Source: Nocardia brasiliensis ATCC 700358
GTDB taxonomy: Bacteria; Actinomycetota; Actinomycetes; Mycobacteriales; Mycobacteriaceae
Direction: 5' to 3'
DNA: 64,000 nt
Assembly (NCBI RefSeq): GCF_000250675.2
Contig: NC_018681.1
Coordinates: forward strand, 2,852,001 to 2,916,000
The notes under the pieces are model-generated. The model was not told the DNA's origin. It made no database searches and was given only the letters and a program-made list of their open reading frames with translations. Both the position numbers and the translations under genes were made by a program. Shown piece after piece: positions 24,164-32,587 of this stretch (position 1 is the stretch's first letter; each line of letters starts with the position of its first letter).

Positions 24164-24951
24164 GCAGCGTCGACGTCGAGCAGACCGCTCGACTCCCCAT
24201 GATCGTCGCCGACCGGGTCTGCAAGAACTTCGGCGCGTTGCAGGTGCTCAAGGGCGTCTCGCTGGAGATCGGCCGGGGCGAGGTGCTGTGTGTCATCGGG
24301 CCGTCCGGTTCGGGCAAGTCCACCTTCCTGCGCTGCATCAACCATCTCGAGCAGGTCAATGCCGGACGGCTCTACGTGGACGGCGAACTCGTCGGCTACC
24401 AGGAGAAGAACGGCAAGCTCTACGAGCTGCACCCGCGTGAGGCGGCCCGGCAGCGCCGCGAAATCGGCATGGTGTTCCAGCATTTCAATCTGTTTCCGCA
24501 TCGCACGGTGCTGGACAACGTGATCGAGGCGCCGACCCAGGTCAAGAAGGTGCGCAAGGCCGACGCCATCGCGAAGGCGAAGGAGCTGCTCGAGCGAGTC
24601 GGCTTGGCGGAGAAGGCGAATGCCTATCCGGCTCAGCTGTCCGGTGGGCAGCAGCAGCGGGTGGCGATCGCCCGCGCGCTGGCGATGGATCCGAAGCTGA
24701 TGCTGTTCGACGAGCCGACCTCCGCGCTCGACCCGGAACTGGTCGGCGAGGTGCTCACGGTCATGCGCGAGCTCGCCGAGTCGGGCATGACCATGGTCGT
24801 GGTCACTCACGAAATGGGTTTCGCCCGTGAGGTGGCCGACAAGCTGGTGTTCATGGACGGCGGTGTGATCGTCGAGGCCGGCGCACCGCGCGAGCTGCTC
24901 GCCAACCCGAAACACGAACGCACCAAGACGTTCCTGTCCCGGCTGCTCTGA
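24160..24951 (+). CDS. Polar amino acid ABC transporter, ATP-binding protein
   Basis: A 263-residue GlnQ/HisP-type ATPase. Walker A is GPSGSGKST (about residues 47-55), the Q loop is GMVFQHFNLFPH, the signature is LSGGQQQRVAIARAL, Walker B is LMLFDEPTSALD and the H loop is VVTHEMGFA. It energises uptake by the upstream permease and lipoprotein. Its start overlaps the permease stop. A 28-bp palindrome follows. Confidence 0.93.
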   Translation: MSSVDVEQTARLPMIVADRVCKNFGALQVLKGVSLEIGRGEVLCVIGPSGSGKSTFLRCINHLEQVNAGRLYVDGELVGYQEKNGKLYELHPREAARQRREIGMVFQHFNLFPHRTVLDNVIEAPTQVKKVRKADAIAKAKELLERVGLAEKANAYPAQLSGGQQQRVAIARALAMDPKLMLFDEPTSALDPELVGEVLTVMRELAESGMTMVVVTHEMGFAREVADKLVFMDGGVIVEAGAPRELLANPKHERTKTFLSRLL

Positions 24952-24960
24952 GTCGTCGTG

Positions 24961-24988
24961 CTCCCGCACTCGAATTCGGGTGCGGGAG
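24961..24988. terminator. Bidirectional terminator palindrome
   Basis: A 28-base palindrome: CTCCCGCAC-T-CGAA paired with TTCG-G-GTGCGGGAG, one wobble pair inside. It lies between the convergent ABC operon and the LysR gene. Confidence 0.72.
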
Positions 24989-24998
24989 TAGTCCGGTC

Positions 24999-25913
24999 CT
25001 ACGCCTCAGACGGGGTCGTTTTGCCGCCCAGCGCGATCCGTAGCTGACCGAGCAGCACTTTGGCGGCCGGAGTGCCCGGCCGGTCGGCCCGCCAGACCAG
25101 TGCGAGCCTGCCGTGCATCTCGGGCCGGACGATCCGGACCACGCGGACCCCGAACGCAGCCGCTTGTGCGGGCGTGAGTTCGGGGACGACCGCGATGCCG
25201 AGGCCGCGGGCCGCCAGTTGCAGCAGCAGCGGCGGAGCGGCCGCCTCGAAGGCGATATTCGGCGTGAAACCGGCTGCCGCGCAGGAGAGTTCGAAGACGC
25301 CGCGCAGTCCGGTACCGGGTGGCAGGCAGATCAGCGGCTGCTCGCGCAGTGTGTCGAGAGCGATCTCCGCGCCGTACGTCCGGTCCGCGACCGCGACCGC
25401 GGCCACCACCGCGGTCTCCAGCACCACATCCATGCCGATTCCGGAATCCATTGGCGCGCCGGTCAATCCGATCAACGCGAGATCCAGGTCGCCGCGGCCG
25501 AGGGCGGCGAGCATGCGTTCGGAGGTGTCCTCGGTGAGGCTGATGCCGACCTGGGGATGGTCGTCGTGGAAGTCGGCGAGCACACCGGCCACATCGAACG
25601 CCTCGGTGGCCGCGCCCGAGATCAAGCCGACCCGGACCTGGCCGCGCAGCAGGCCGGCGAATTCGTCCACCGTCGCGGCGATGCGCTCGGTCGCGGCGAG
25701 CGCATCGCGGGCGTGGGCCAGCACCGCCGTGCCGACCTCGGTGGGCGTCACCGTGCGGGCGCCGCGGTCGAGCAGCTGCTGGCCGAGTTCGCGTTCGAGC
25801 TGCCGGATCTGCGCGCTCAGTCCCGGCTGGGCGAGGTGCAGCCGCGCGGCGGCGCGGGTGAAGTTCGCCTCCTCGACCACCGTTACGAAGTAGCGCAGCT
25901 GACGCAGTTCCAT
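24999..25913 (-). CDS. LysR family transcriptional regulator
   Basis: A 304-residue LysR protein. The wHTH is MELRQLRYFVTVVEEANFTR, then AARLHLAQPGLSAQIRQLER, the family hallmark. The effector domain follows from about residue 90. It is divergent from the BBE-type oxidoreductase at 25985, and the 71-base gap contains a TTCT-N7-AGAA dyad, so it probably controls that gene. Confidence 0.9.
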   Translation of the reverse strand: MELRQLRYFVTVVEEANFTRAAARLHLAQPGLSAQIRQLERELGQQLLDRGARTVTPTEVGTAVLAHARDALAATERIAATVDEFAGLLRGQVRVGLISGAATEAFDVAGVLADFHDDHPQVGISLTEDTSERMLAALGRGDLDLALIGLTGAPMDSGIGMDVVLETAVVAAVAVADRTYGAEIALDTLREQPLICLPPGTGLRGVFELSCAAAGFTPNIAFEAAAPPLLLQLAARGLGIAVVPELTPAQAAAFGVRVVRIVRPEMHGRLALVWRADRPGTPAAKVLLGQLRIALGGKTTPSEA

Positions 25914-25922
25914 AACTGATGA

Positions 25923-25937
25923 TTCTAGTTGCGAGAA
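25923..25937. promoter_or_regulatory. LysR-type binding site candidate
   Basis: TTCT-AGTTGCG-AGAA, containing a T-N11-A core, lies 9 bases before the LysR start codon in the divergent promoter region. It fits the general LysR box, but the match is short. Confidence 0.35.
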
Positions 25938-25984
25938 GATCTATCTGTTGTACTTCTCATTGCGGCGCGGGCAGGGTCGAAGTC

Positions 25985-27346
25985 ATGGAAAACACCGTAG
26001 AAAACATCACCGATACCTGCACCGGCCCGGTCTTCCGTCCGGGTGACGCCGGATACGACGAGGAGATCGCGGGCTTCCAGACCGCCTACCCGCATCGCCC
26101 CGCGCTGGTCGTCGGCGCCCGGCACGCCGAGGACGTCCGCGCCGCCGTCGAATACGCCGCCCGGCACGGGCTGCCGGTCGCGGTGCAGGCCACCGGTCAC
26201 GGTCTGTCGGTCGCCGCGGACGGGGGAGTGCTGATCAGCACCAGCCGGATGACCGGTCTCGAGATCGATGCGGCGGCGCGCACCGCCCGGGTCGGCGCCG
26301 GGGTGCGGGCGGGCGCACTGGTCGAGGCCGCCGCCGCGCACGGGCTCGCGCCGTTGACCGGCTCCTCGCCGTCGGTCGGCGTGGTCGGCTACCTTTTGGG
26401 CGGCGGAATCGGCCTGCTGGCAAGGGAATTCGGCTACGCCGCCGAGCACGTCGGGGCGATCGAACTGGTCACCGCGGACGGACGGGTGCGCCGGGTGCTG
26501 CCCGGCGATGAACTGTTCGGGGCGGTGCTCGGCAGTGGCGGCAACTTCGGTGTGGTCACGGCGGTCGAGTTGGGCCTGCTGCCGGTCACCGAGGTGTATG
26601 GCGGCCAGTTGATGTTCGATACGCCGCTGGTGGAGCGGGCACTGGACGTCTGGCGGGACTGGACCGCGACGGTGCCCGACGAGCTGACCTCCACCGTGGC
26701 CATGCTGCGTTTCCCCGATATCCCGCAGGTGCCCGCGCCGCTGCGCGGGCGGTTCGTGGTGTCGTTCCGGATCGCGTACCACGGTAGCGCCGCCGATGGC
26801 GAGCGTTTGGTCGCCCCGTTGCGGGCGGTGGGGGAGCGGCTGAAGGACGACCTGCGCGTCATGCCGTACACCGAATCGCACACCATCCACAGCGACCCCG
26901 ATCATCCGCACGCGTACGCGGCCACCAACGCGCTGCTCACCGCGCTGACCGGAGAAACGTTGTCCGCCTTGCTCGCCGCCGCCGGGCCGGACTCCGATGC
27001 CGCTGCCGTGATCGATATCCGCCACCTCGGGGGCGCCCTGGCGAAGCCGCGCGCCGAGATCGCGGTGGACCATCGCGAGGCCGCCTACGTCGTCCGGGTC
27101 ATCACGGACGCCGGGAACGCGGGCACCGCGCCGGAAAGCCAAGCGGCGATCCGGGCGGCGCTCGCACCGTGGACGCTCGGCCACAGTCTCAACTTCCTCT
27201 ACGGCGCGGGCGCGGACGCCGACGAGGCGCAGACCCGGGGCGGCTACGCCGTCGGCACCTACACCCGGCTCGCCGAGCTGAAGGCAAAGTACGACCCGCA
27301 CAACATGTTCCGGTTCAACCGCAACATCCGCCCGGCGCGGCGCTGA
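25985..27346 (+). CDS. FAD-linked oxidoreductase (BBE/VAO family)
   Basis: A 453-residue flavoprotein. The PCMH-type FAD domain has VQATGHGLSVAADGG, in which His72 is the probable covalent FAD attachment; the second attachment Cys of bicovalent members is absent in SSPSVGVVGYLLGGGIGL. The C-terminal berberine-bridge segment ends KYDPHNMFRFNRNI, diagnostic of the BBE domain. Substrates in this family are alcohols, sugars or aromatic metabolites oxidised with O2. The ATG at 25985 is chosen; upstream codons overlap the promoter. It is divergent from, and probably regulated by, LysR. Confidence 0.86.
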   Translation: MENTVENITDTCTGPVFRPGDAGYDEEIAGFQTAYPHRPALVVGARHAEDVRAAVEYAARHGLPVAVQATGHGLSVAADGGVLISTSRMTGLEIDAAARTARVGAGVRAGALVEAAAAHGLAPLTGSSPSVGVVGYLLGGGIGLLAREFGYAAEHVGAIELVTADGRVRRVLPGDELFGAVLGSGGNFGVVTAVELGLLPVTEVYGGQLMFDTPLVERALDVWRDWTATVPDELTSTVAMLRFPDIPQVPAPLRGRFVVSFRIAYHGSAADGERLVAPLRAVGERLKDDLRVMPYTESHTIHSDPDHPHAYAATNALLTALTGETLSALLAAAGPDSDAAAVIDIRHLGGALAKPRAEIAVDHREAAYVVRVITDAGNAGTAPESQAAIRAALAPWTLGHSLNFLYGAGADADEAQTRGGYAVGTYTRLAELKAKYDPHNMFRFNRNIRPARR

Positions 27347-27420
27347 CCGTCCGGCGGCCGTGCCTGGGTCGTGCGAAGAGGGGATGCGAAGTCGTGATGC
27401 GGGACCGCGCCGACCGTCTG

Positions 27421-27446
27421 CTATCTTGGTGATATCACTTTGATAG
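27421..27446. promoter_or_regulatory. 26-bp palindromic operator before SPFH operon
   Basis: CTATC-TTGG-TGATATCA-CTTT-GATAG: symmetrical at 22 of 26 bases or better, with two direct ATC-N5-GAT repeats, and placed 12 bases before the SPFH start codon and just before its GGAGG. Ribbon-helix-helix proteins bind such tandem short repeats, and the operon encodes one, so autoregulation is plausible. Confidence 0.5.
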
Positions 27447-27458
27447 TTGGAGGATGTC

Positions 27459-28343
27459 ATGAAGCTACGTCCCGCATTCCATGTCAACGGCTTCCTGGTG
27501 CTGGTGGCCTGGCTGGTGCTCACCCTGTTGCTCGGCGGCGGCGCGGCGCTGGGGTATATCGCGATGGCGCACGATCAGAACGTGCCCGCCCTGGTCGGGG
27601 CGATCGTCGCGAGCTTCCTGGTGCTCGTGCTGCTGCTGGGCGCGACCGGCTTGACCATCGTCAACCCGAACGAGGCCCAGGTGGTCCAGTTCTTCGGCCG
27701 CTACATCGGGTCGGTGAGCGAACCCGGCTTCTTCTCGGTGCTCCCGCTGACCGACCGCAAGCGGATCTCGTTGCGGGTGCGCAACTTCGAGACGCAGAAG
27801 CTGAAGGTCAACGACGCCGACGGCAACCCGGTCGAGATCGCCGCCGTCGTGGTCTACCGGGTGGTGGACAGCTTCAAGGCCGCCTTCTCGGTCGACGACT
27901 ACGAGGAGTACGTGCAGACCCAGTCCGAGGCCGCGGTGCGGCACCTGGCCACCACGCACCCGTACGACTCACACGACGACACCCGCACCAGCCTGCGTGA
28001 CGGTAGCGAGGTGGCCGAGGAACTCACCGTCGAGTTGCGCGACCGCACCGAGCTGGCCGGCATCGAGGTACTCGAGGCTCGCATCACCCACCTCGCCTAC
28101 GCACCGGAGATCGCCCAGGCCATGCTGGTCCGGCAGCAGGCCTCACAGGTGGTCGCCGCCCGCACACAGATCGTCGAGGGCGCGGTCGGCATGGTGAGCC
28201 TCGCGCTCGACCGGCTCACCGAGCAGGGTGTGGTGGAACTCGACGAGGAACGCCGCGCCGCGATGGTGTCGAACCTGCTGGTGGTGCTCTGTGGCGACCG
28301 AGCGACCCAGCCCGTCGTGAACACCGGCTCGCTCTACAACTGA
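27459..28343 (+). CDS. SPFH domain (band 7/prohibitin-like) membrane protein
   Basis: A 294-residue protein. Two N-terminal membrane helices (about residues 12-36 and 47-65) precede an SPFH domain that starts TIVNPNEAQVVQFFGRYIG, continues RKRISLRVRNFETQKLKVND, and has the helical RQQASQVVAARTQIVEGAVG typical of oligomerising band 7 proteins. It probably forms a membrane microdomain scaffold. The ATG at 27459 has GGAGG 6 bases upstream. A ribbon-helix-helix gene follows after 12 bases, a pairing common in actinobacteria. Confidence 0.87.
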   Translation: MKLRPAFHVNGFLVLVAWLVLTLLLGGGAALGYIAMAHDQNVPALVGAIVASFLVLVLLLGATGLTIVNPNEAQVVQFFGRYIGSVSEPGFFSVLPLTDRKRISLRVRNFETQKLKVNDADGNPVEIAAVVVYRVVDSFKAAFSVDDYEEYVQTQSEAAVRHLATTHPYDSHDDTRTSLRDGSEVAEELTVELRDRTELAGIEVLEARITHLAYAPEIAQAMLVRQQASQVVAARTQIVEGAVGMVSLALDRLTEQGVVELDEERRAAMVSNLLVVLCGDRATQPVVNTGSLYN

Positions 28344-28355
28344 GCGCTGAAGCCC

Positions 28356-28508
28356 ATGGCTGAGCGCAAAAAGCTACTACTGCGACTGGACCCCGGCATC
28401 CACGAGGCCATCGCCAAGTGGGCCGCCGACGACCTGCGCAGCGTCAACGCCCAGATCGAATACGCGCTGCGGCTGGCGCTCGAACAGGCGGGCCGCAAAC
28501 CGAAATAG
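28356..28508 (+). CDS. Ribbon-helix-helix (Arc-type) small DNA-binding protein
   Basis: A 50-residue protein, MAERKKLLLRLDPGIHEAIA and onward. The strand KKLLLRLDPGIHEAIAKWA and the helices DDLRSVNAQIEYALRLALEQ have the classic RHH pattern (LRL strand for base contacts, SVNAQIE helix turn). It follows the SPFH gene by 12 bases. It could repress the operon through the palindrome at 27421-27446; alternatively it is an antitoxin-like protein, but no toxin gene is adjacent. Confidence 0.8.
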   Translation: MAERKKLLLRLDPGIHEAIAKWAADDLRSVNAQIEYALRLALEQAGRKPK

Positions 28509-28517
28509 GGGCACCGA

Positions 28518-28545
28518 GCCGCACATCGAAAATTCGGTGTGCGGC
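28518..28545 (+). terminator. Hairpin terminator of the SPFH operon
   Basis: GCCGCACA-TCGAA-AA-TTCGG-TGTGCGGC forms a 13-bp stem with one wobble pair and a very short loop, 9 bases past the RHH stop. Confidence 0.65.
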
Positions 28546-28574
28546 CGTGCCGTGTTCGCCGTTACGGTGGGCGG

Positions 28575-29174
28575 GTGCCAATCTCGTTCGACATCAGCGG
28601 ACTGCAACAGATGGACACCAACACCTGGGGGGATCACAGCACCGGCGACATCGTCACGCTGACCTACCACGATATGGTGCCCGACCTGCCCGCGCCGCTG
28701 GAAGACCTCGACACGCTGCGCACCCGGCTCGCGCAGATCTCCGCCGAATCAGGTTGTCTGGTCGAGGCTTTCCTCGTCTGGGTCGACAAGTTGCCCGGCC
28801 TGTTGCGGGTCGAGAAGCTGCCGTTGCCCAACCGGGACCACGGCCTGGTTTTCGCGGCCTCGATCGTGGTGCCGAAAGATCGGTGCAGCGCGGTGTTCCA
28901 GATCCTGTGCCCGGAGTTCGGTACCACCGGCCTGCGTGAGGCGGCGCTGATGGCCCAGCTCGGCCCGCAGCACATGTTCCCGCCGCACCCGTACGCCCCC
29001 GGCCTGCGCGGCAAGCTGCCCTACAACATCGCCGACGAAGTCCGTTGGGACGAGCAGTTTCCCGACCATCCGGTGAGCCGGGCCCGCCGCTGGGTCGCCC
29101 GCACGGTGCCCACCGCCAAGGTCGATCCCGGTTTCGCGGCGCTGCCCCCGTTCCCCGGGCCGAACGCCGGTTAG
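28575..29174 (+). CDS. Conserved hypothetical protein
   Basis: A 199-residue soluble alpha/beta protein beginning with a GTG, VPISFDISGLQQMDTNTW. Mid-protein landmarks are LVFAASIVVPKDRCSAVFQI and GPQHMFPPHPYAPGLRG; the latter, with two Cys (VPKDRC, QILCPEF), could be functional. No domain was recognised. It overlaps the stop of the convergent methyltransferase by 4 bases. It might be actinobacteria-specific. Confidence 0.62.
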   Translation: MPISFDISGLQQMDTNTWGDHSTGDIVTLTYHDMVPDLPAPLEDLDTLRTRLAQISAESGCLVEAFLVWVDKLPGLLRVEKLPLPNRDHGLVFAASIVVPKDRCSAVFQILCPEFGTTGLREAALMAQLGPQHMFPPHPYAPGLRGKLPYNIADEVRWDEQFPDHPVSRARRWVARTVPTAKVDPGFAALPPFPGPNAG

Positions 29175-30016
29175 GGCTTCTGCGCGATGAAGATCGCGGT
29201 TCCGGGGAAGATCTCACCGCGCAGCGGACTCCACTGACCCCATTCGCGGTCCAGCCATTCGGGCCAGTCCGGCTCGACGAGGTCCACCAGCAGCAGGCCG
29301 GCGGACACGATCTCGCGGACGCGATCCCCGACGGTGCGGTGGTGTTCGACGTAGGTCGGCTCGCCCGCGCCGTCCACCTCGACATACGGGGTGCGATCGA
29401 AATAGGGGATGGCGGCGGTGAGCCCGGCCGGGCCCGGATCGTCGGGAAAGATCCAGCGCATCGGGTGATTCACCGAGAAGACCCAGCGGCCGCCGGGTCG
29501 CAGCACTCGGGCCACCTCGCGCATCACCTGAGCCGAATCGGCGACGAACGGAATCGCGCCGAACGCCGAACAGGCCAGGTCGAAGGAGGCGTCGGCGAAC
29601 GGCAGCGCTTCCGCGCCCGCCTGAACCAGCGGCACCTGCGGTCCGCCGCGTCGCATCGCGTCGAGCCCGCGGGTCAGCATGCCCATCGAGAGGTCCAGCC
29701 CGACTGGCTGCGCGCCATGCCCGGCCAGCCAGCGCGAACACGGCGCCGACCCGCAGCCGATCTCGAGCACCCGCTTGCCCGCGACCTCGCCGAGAAAACG
29801 CATATCGCCCTCGTGCAGGCCCTCCGGGCACCAGACGAATTCGCCGTCTGGGGAATCGACGCCGAGGAACTCCGCGTGCGTCTGGTGGTACTGGCCCGCG
29901 TCCGCGTCCCACCAGCGCCGGCTGGCCTGCTGGCTGGCGGCCGAGCCGATCCGGGTTCGCGCCGTTCCCGCGGTCCCGAGCAGTGTGTTTGCCTCTGCAT
30001 GGCGATCTTCCGACAC
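29171..30016 (-). CDS. Class I SAM-dependent methyltransferase
   Basis: A 281-residue protein with a methyltransferase fold. Motif I is RVLEIGCGSAPCSRWLAGHG (about residues 84-103), motif II PVGLDLSMGML, motif III QAGAEALPFADASFD and motif IV ARVLRPGGRWVFSVNHPMRW, closest to the UbiE/Methyltransf_11 group. It methylates an unknown small molecule in the cytosol. It is divergent from the rpsA leader. The C-terminal GEIFPGTAIFIAQKP is typical of its subfamily. Confidence 0.85.
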   Translation of the reverse strand: MSEDRHAEANTLLGTAGTARTRIGSAASQQASRRWWDADAGQYHQTHAEFLGVDSPDGEFVWCPEGLHEGDMRFLGEVAGKRVLEIGCGSAPCSRWLAGHGAQPVGLDLSMGMLTRGLDAMRRGGPQVPLVQAGAEALPFADASFDLACSAFGAIPFVADSAQVMREVARVLRPGGRWVFSVNHPMRWIFPDDPGPAGLTAAIPYFDRTPYVEVDGAGEPTYVEHHRTVGDRVREIVSAGLLLVDLVEPDWPEWLDREWGQWSPLRGEIFPGTAIFIAQKP

Positions 30017-30364
30017 GGGTGTCAGCTTATCGACCGGGGGTGCGGGGCTCGGCGCGCGGACCGGGAGGTCGGTCGCGGTACGCGCATATATATAGCCGCC
30101 CGCTTGCTGTGCCCGGTCGGAAGAATGGCTCGACGGCGTGGCGGCCGGACCGGTTTGCCCGGCCGGACCAAGGTCGCGTACGCTGAACGCGCGAGTGCCT
30201 TCTGTACAGCCGTACCGGAGTCAACCACCCGTGCTGAGTTTCACGTGCGTTACGTGCGGTACGTTCCTTGTGTCCGTCTTCACTTCACCGCGGGTGAATT
30301 CGCCAGCGTACCGAAAGTTCCAATGTCCGCAACCGACCACAATCCGTCCGGAGCAAACCGACAT
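30017..30364. other. rpsA upstream region, no gene seen
   Basis: A 348-base gap between the methyltransferase and rpsA. It has an AT-rich stretch CGCATATATATAGCC (around 30085-30098) that could hold a promoter, and the direct repeats ACGTGCG (30244-30250 and 30254-30260). In-frame codons run upstream of rpsA but are not conserved. A long 5' leader for rpsA is likely. Confidence 0.4.
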
Positions 30365-31837
30365 ATGCCCACCACCGTCACCTCGCCGCAGGTAGCCGTC
30401 AACGACATCGGCTCCGCCGAGGATTTCCTCGCCGCCATCGACGCCACGATCAAGTACTTCAACGACGGCGACATCGTCGAAGGAACCATCGTCAAGGTCG
30501 ACCGCGACGAGGTCCTGCTCGACATCGGTTACAAGACCGAAGGCGTCATCCCTTCCCGCGAACTCTCCATCAAGCACGATGTCGACCCGAACGAGGTCGT
30601 TTCCGTGGGCGATGAGGTCGAGGCTCTTGTTCTCACCAAGGAGGACAAGGAAGGCCGCCTGATCCTGTCGAAGAAGCGGGCGCAGTACGAGCGCGCGTGG
30701 GGCACGATCGAGGAGCTCAAGGAGAAGGACGAGGCCGTCAAGGGCACCGTCATCGAGGTCGTCAAGGGCGGCCTGATCCTCGACATCGGTCTCCGTGGCT
30801 TCCTGCCCGCCTCGCTCGTCGAGATGCGTCGCGTCCGCGACCTCCAGCCGTACGTCGGCAAGGAGATCGAGGCCAAGATCATCGAGCTGGACAAGAACCG
30901 TAACAACGTGGTCCTGTCCCGCCGCGCCTGGCTGGAGCAGACCCAGTCCGAGGTGCGCAGCGAGTTCCTGCACCAGCTGCAGAAGGGCCAGGTCCGCAAG
31001 GGTGTGGTCTCCTCGATCGTCAACTTCGGTGCCTTCGTGGACCTGGGCGGCGTCGACGGTCTGGTGCACGTCTCCGAGCTGTCCTGGAAGCACATCGACC
31101 ACCCGTCCGAGGTCGTCGAGGTCGGCACCGAGGTCACCGTCGAGGTGCTCGACGTCGATCTGGATCGCGAGCGGGTTTCGCTCTCGCTCAAGGCGACCCA
31201 GGAAGACCCGTGGCGTCAGTTCGCCCGCACCCACGCGATCGGCCAGATCGTGCCGGGCAAGGTCACCAAGCTGGTTCCGTTCGGCGCGTTCGTGCGCGTC
31301 GAAGAGGGCATCGAGGGCCTGGTGCACATCTCCGAGCTGGCCGAGCGCCACGTGGAGGTCCCGGACCAGGTGGTCGCGGTCGGCGACGACGCGATGGTCA
31401 AGGTCATCGACATCGACCTGGAGCGTCGCCGGATCTCGCTGTCGCTGAAGCAGGCGAACGAGGACTACCACGCCGAGTTCGACCCGTCGAAGTACGGCAT
31501 GGCCGACAGCTACGACGAGCAGGGCAACTACATCTTCCCCGAGGGCTTCGATCCCGACACCAACGAGTGGCTCGAGGGCTTCGACAAGCAGCGCGAAGAG
31601 TGGGAAGGCCGCTACGCCGAGGCGGAGCGTCGCCACAAGATGCACACCGCGCAGATGGAGAAGATGGCGGCCGACGCCGCGGCCGAGGCCGCGAACGGCG
31701 GCGGCTCCTCGAACTACTCCTCCGAGAGCGGTTCGCAGGCCTCCTCGTCCTCCAGCTCGTCCGAGTCGGCCGGTGGTTCGCTGGCCAGCGACGCGCAGCT
31801 GGCGGCCCTGCGGGAGAAGCTCTCCGGCAACGCCTGA
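30365..31837 (+). CDS. rpsA: 30S ribosomal protein S1
   Basis: A 490-residue ribosomal protein S1. Four S1 (OB-fold) RNA-binding domains are visible: IVEGTIVKVDRDEVLLDIG, VKGTVIEVVKGGLILDIGLR, RKGVVSSIVNFGAFVDLGG and VPGKVTKLVPFGAFVRVEEG. A C-terminal tail is rich in Ser (SSNYSSESGSQASSSSSSSE) and ends SDAQLAALREKLSG. Actinobacterial S1 usually has four, not six, S1 domains. The start MPTTVTSPQVAVNDIG aligns with M. tuberculosis RpsA; an ATG at 30323 is less likely. It recruits mRNA to the 30S subunit. In mycobacteria coaE follows directly; here it is 20 kb away. Confidence 0.97.
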   Translation: MPTTVTSPQVAVNDIGSAEDFLAAIDATIKYFNDGDIVEGTIVKVDRDEVLLDIGYKTEGVIPSRELSIKHDVDPNEVVSVGDEVEALVLTKEDKEGRLILSKKRAQYERAWGTIEELKEKDEAVKGTVIEVVKGGLILDIGLRGFLPASLVEMRRVRDLQPYVGKEIEAKIIELDKNRNNVVLSRRAWLEQTQSEVRSEFLHQLQKGQVRKGVVSSIVNFGAFVDLGGVDGLVHVSELSWKHIDHPSEVVEVGTEVTVEVLDVDLDRERVSLSLKATQEDPWRQFARTHAIGQIVPGKVTKLVPFGAFVRVEEGIEGLVHISELAERHVEVPDQVVAVGDDAMVKVIDIDLERRRISLSLKQANEDYHAEFDPSKYGMADSYDEQGNYIFPEGFDPDTNEWLEGFDKQREEWEGRYAEAERRHKMHTAQMEKMAADAAAEAANGGGSSNYSSESGSQASSSSSSSESAGGSLASDAQLAALREKLSGNA

Positions 31838-31851
31838 TAGACCCAGCACGA

Positions 31852-31884
31852 CGAAGGCCCCGGTCCGCTGGACCGGGGCCTTCG
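31852..31884 (+). terminator. rpsA terminator
   Basis: A 15-bp stem CGAAGGCCCCGGTCC and GGACCGGGGCCTTCG with loop GCT, followed by CCCTTTT. It lies 14 bases past the rpsA stop. Confidence 0.9.
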
Positions 31885-31954
31885 CCCTTTTCGCAGGTGG
31901 CCGGACCGCGGCGGAATGCCGTGGCAGGGAGCGGCGGCCGGTATCGTTGGTGTG

Positions 31955-32587
31955 ATGTCCGATGCCATTGCCGAGCTTTCCTCGACCTCCTGGGAACGCA
32001 GGAAGATCGAGGCGATGGGCCGAATCCAGCGGGTCGCCCTGGATCTGTTCGACGCGCACGGGTACCGGAATGTGACGATCGAACGGGTCGCCGCCGCGGC
32101 CGAGGTGTCCCCGAGTTCGGTCTACCGCTATTTCGGCACCAAGGAGATGCTCGTCCTGTACGACGAGGCCGATCCGAAGGTACTCGAGGCGGTCCGGACC
32201 GCGGGTGGGCCGCAGACCGTCGCCCCGGCCGAGCTGATCGCGGTCGGGCGGCTGCTGGTCCCGGTGTTGCTCGAGTCGCTGTTAACGGCGGAGGCCGAGC
32301 ACCGAATCCGGCAGCGGCTGCAGTTCATCGCGGCGGTGCCCGAGATCCGGGCGGGGCAGACCAAACAGATGCGCGAGCTGGAAGACGAGTTCCGAACGCT
32401 GGTCGCGGAGCGAACCGGCTTCGGCCCCAACGATCTTCGGGTGCGGATGGCCGCGGCCACCGCGGTCTGGGGCTGCGTCGCGGCGCTGGACCATTGGGCC
32501 GGAACGGGTTTCGCCGGACGACTGAAAGACATTTACGCCGAGGCGTTCGGATCGATCATCGACCAGGTCGAGACCATGTTCAGGTAG
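31955..32587 (+). CDS. TetR family transcriptional regulator
   Basis: A 210-residue TetR protein: HTH RVALDLFDAHGYRNVTIERV and recognition region AEVSPSSVYRYFGTKEMLVL. It ends MFR, 8 bases into the 3' end of the convergent MMPL gene. A TATCGT -10 box about 10 bases before the ATG at 31955 suggests a leaderless mRNA. It probably represses the MMPL transporter through the dyad at 34823-34843. Confidence 0.87.
   Translation: MSDAIAELSSTSWERRKIEAMGRIQRVALDLFDAHGYRNVTIERVAAAAEVSPSSVYRYFGTKEMLVLYDEADPKVLEAVRTAGGPQTVAPAELIAVGRLLVPVLLESLLTAEAEHRIRQRLQFIAAVPEIRAGQTKQMRELEDEFRTLVAERTGFGPNDLRVRMAAATAVWGCVAALDHWAGTGFAGRLKDIYAEAFGSIIDQVETMFR

Noticed and set aside
28356..28508. Antitoxin of a toxin-antitoxin pair
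   Set aside because: No toxin-sized gene is adjacent; the partner is an SPFH membrane protein.
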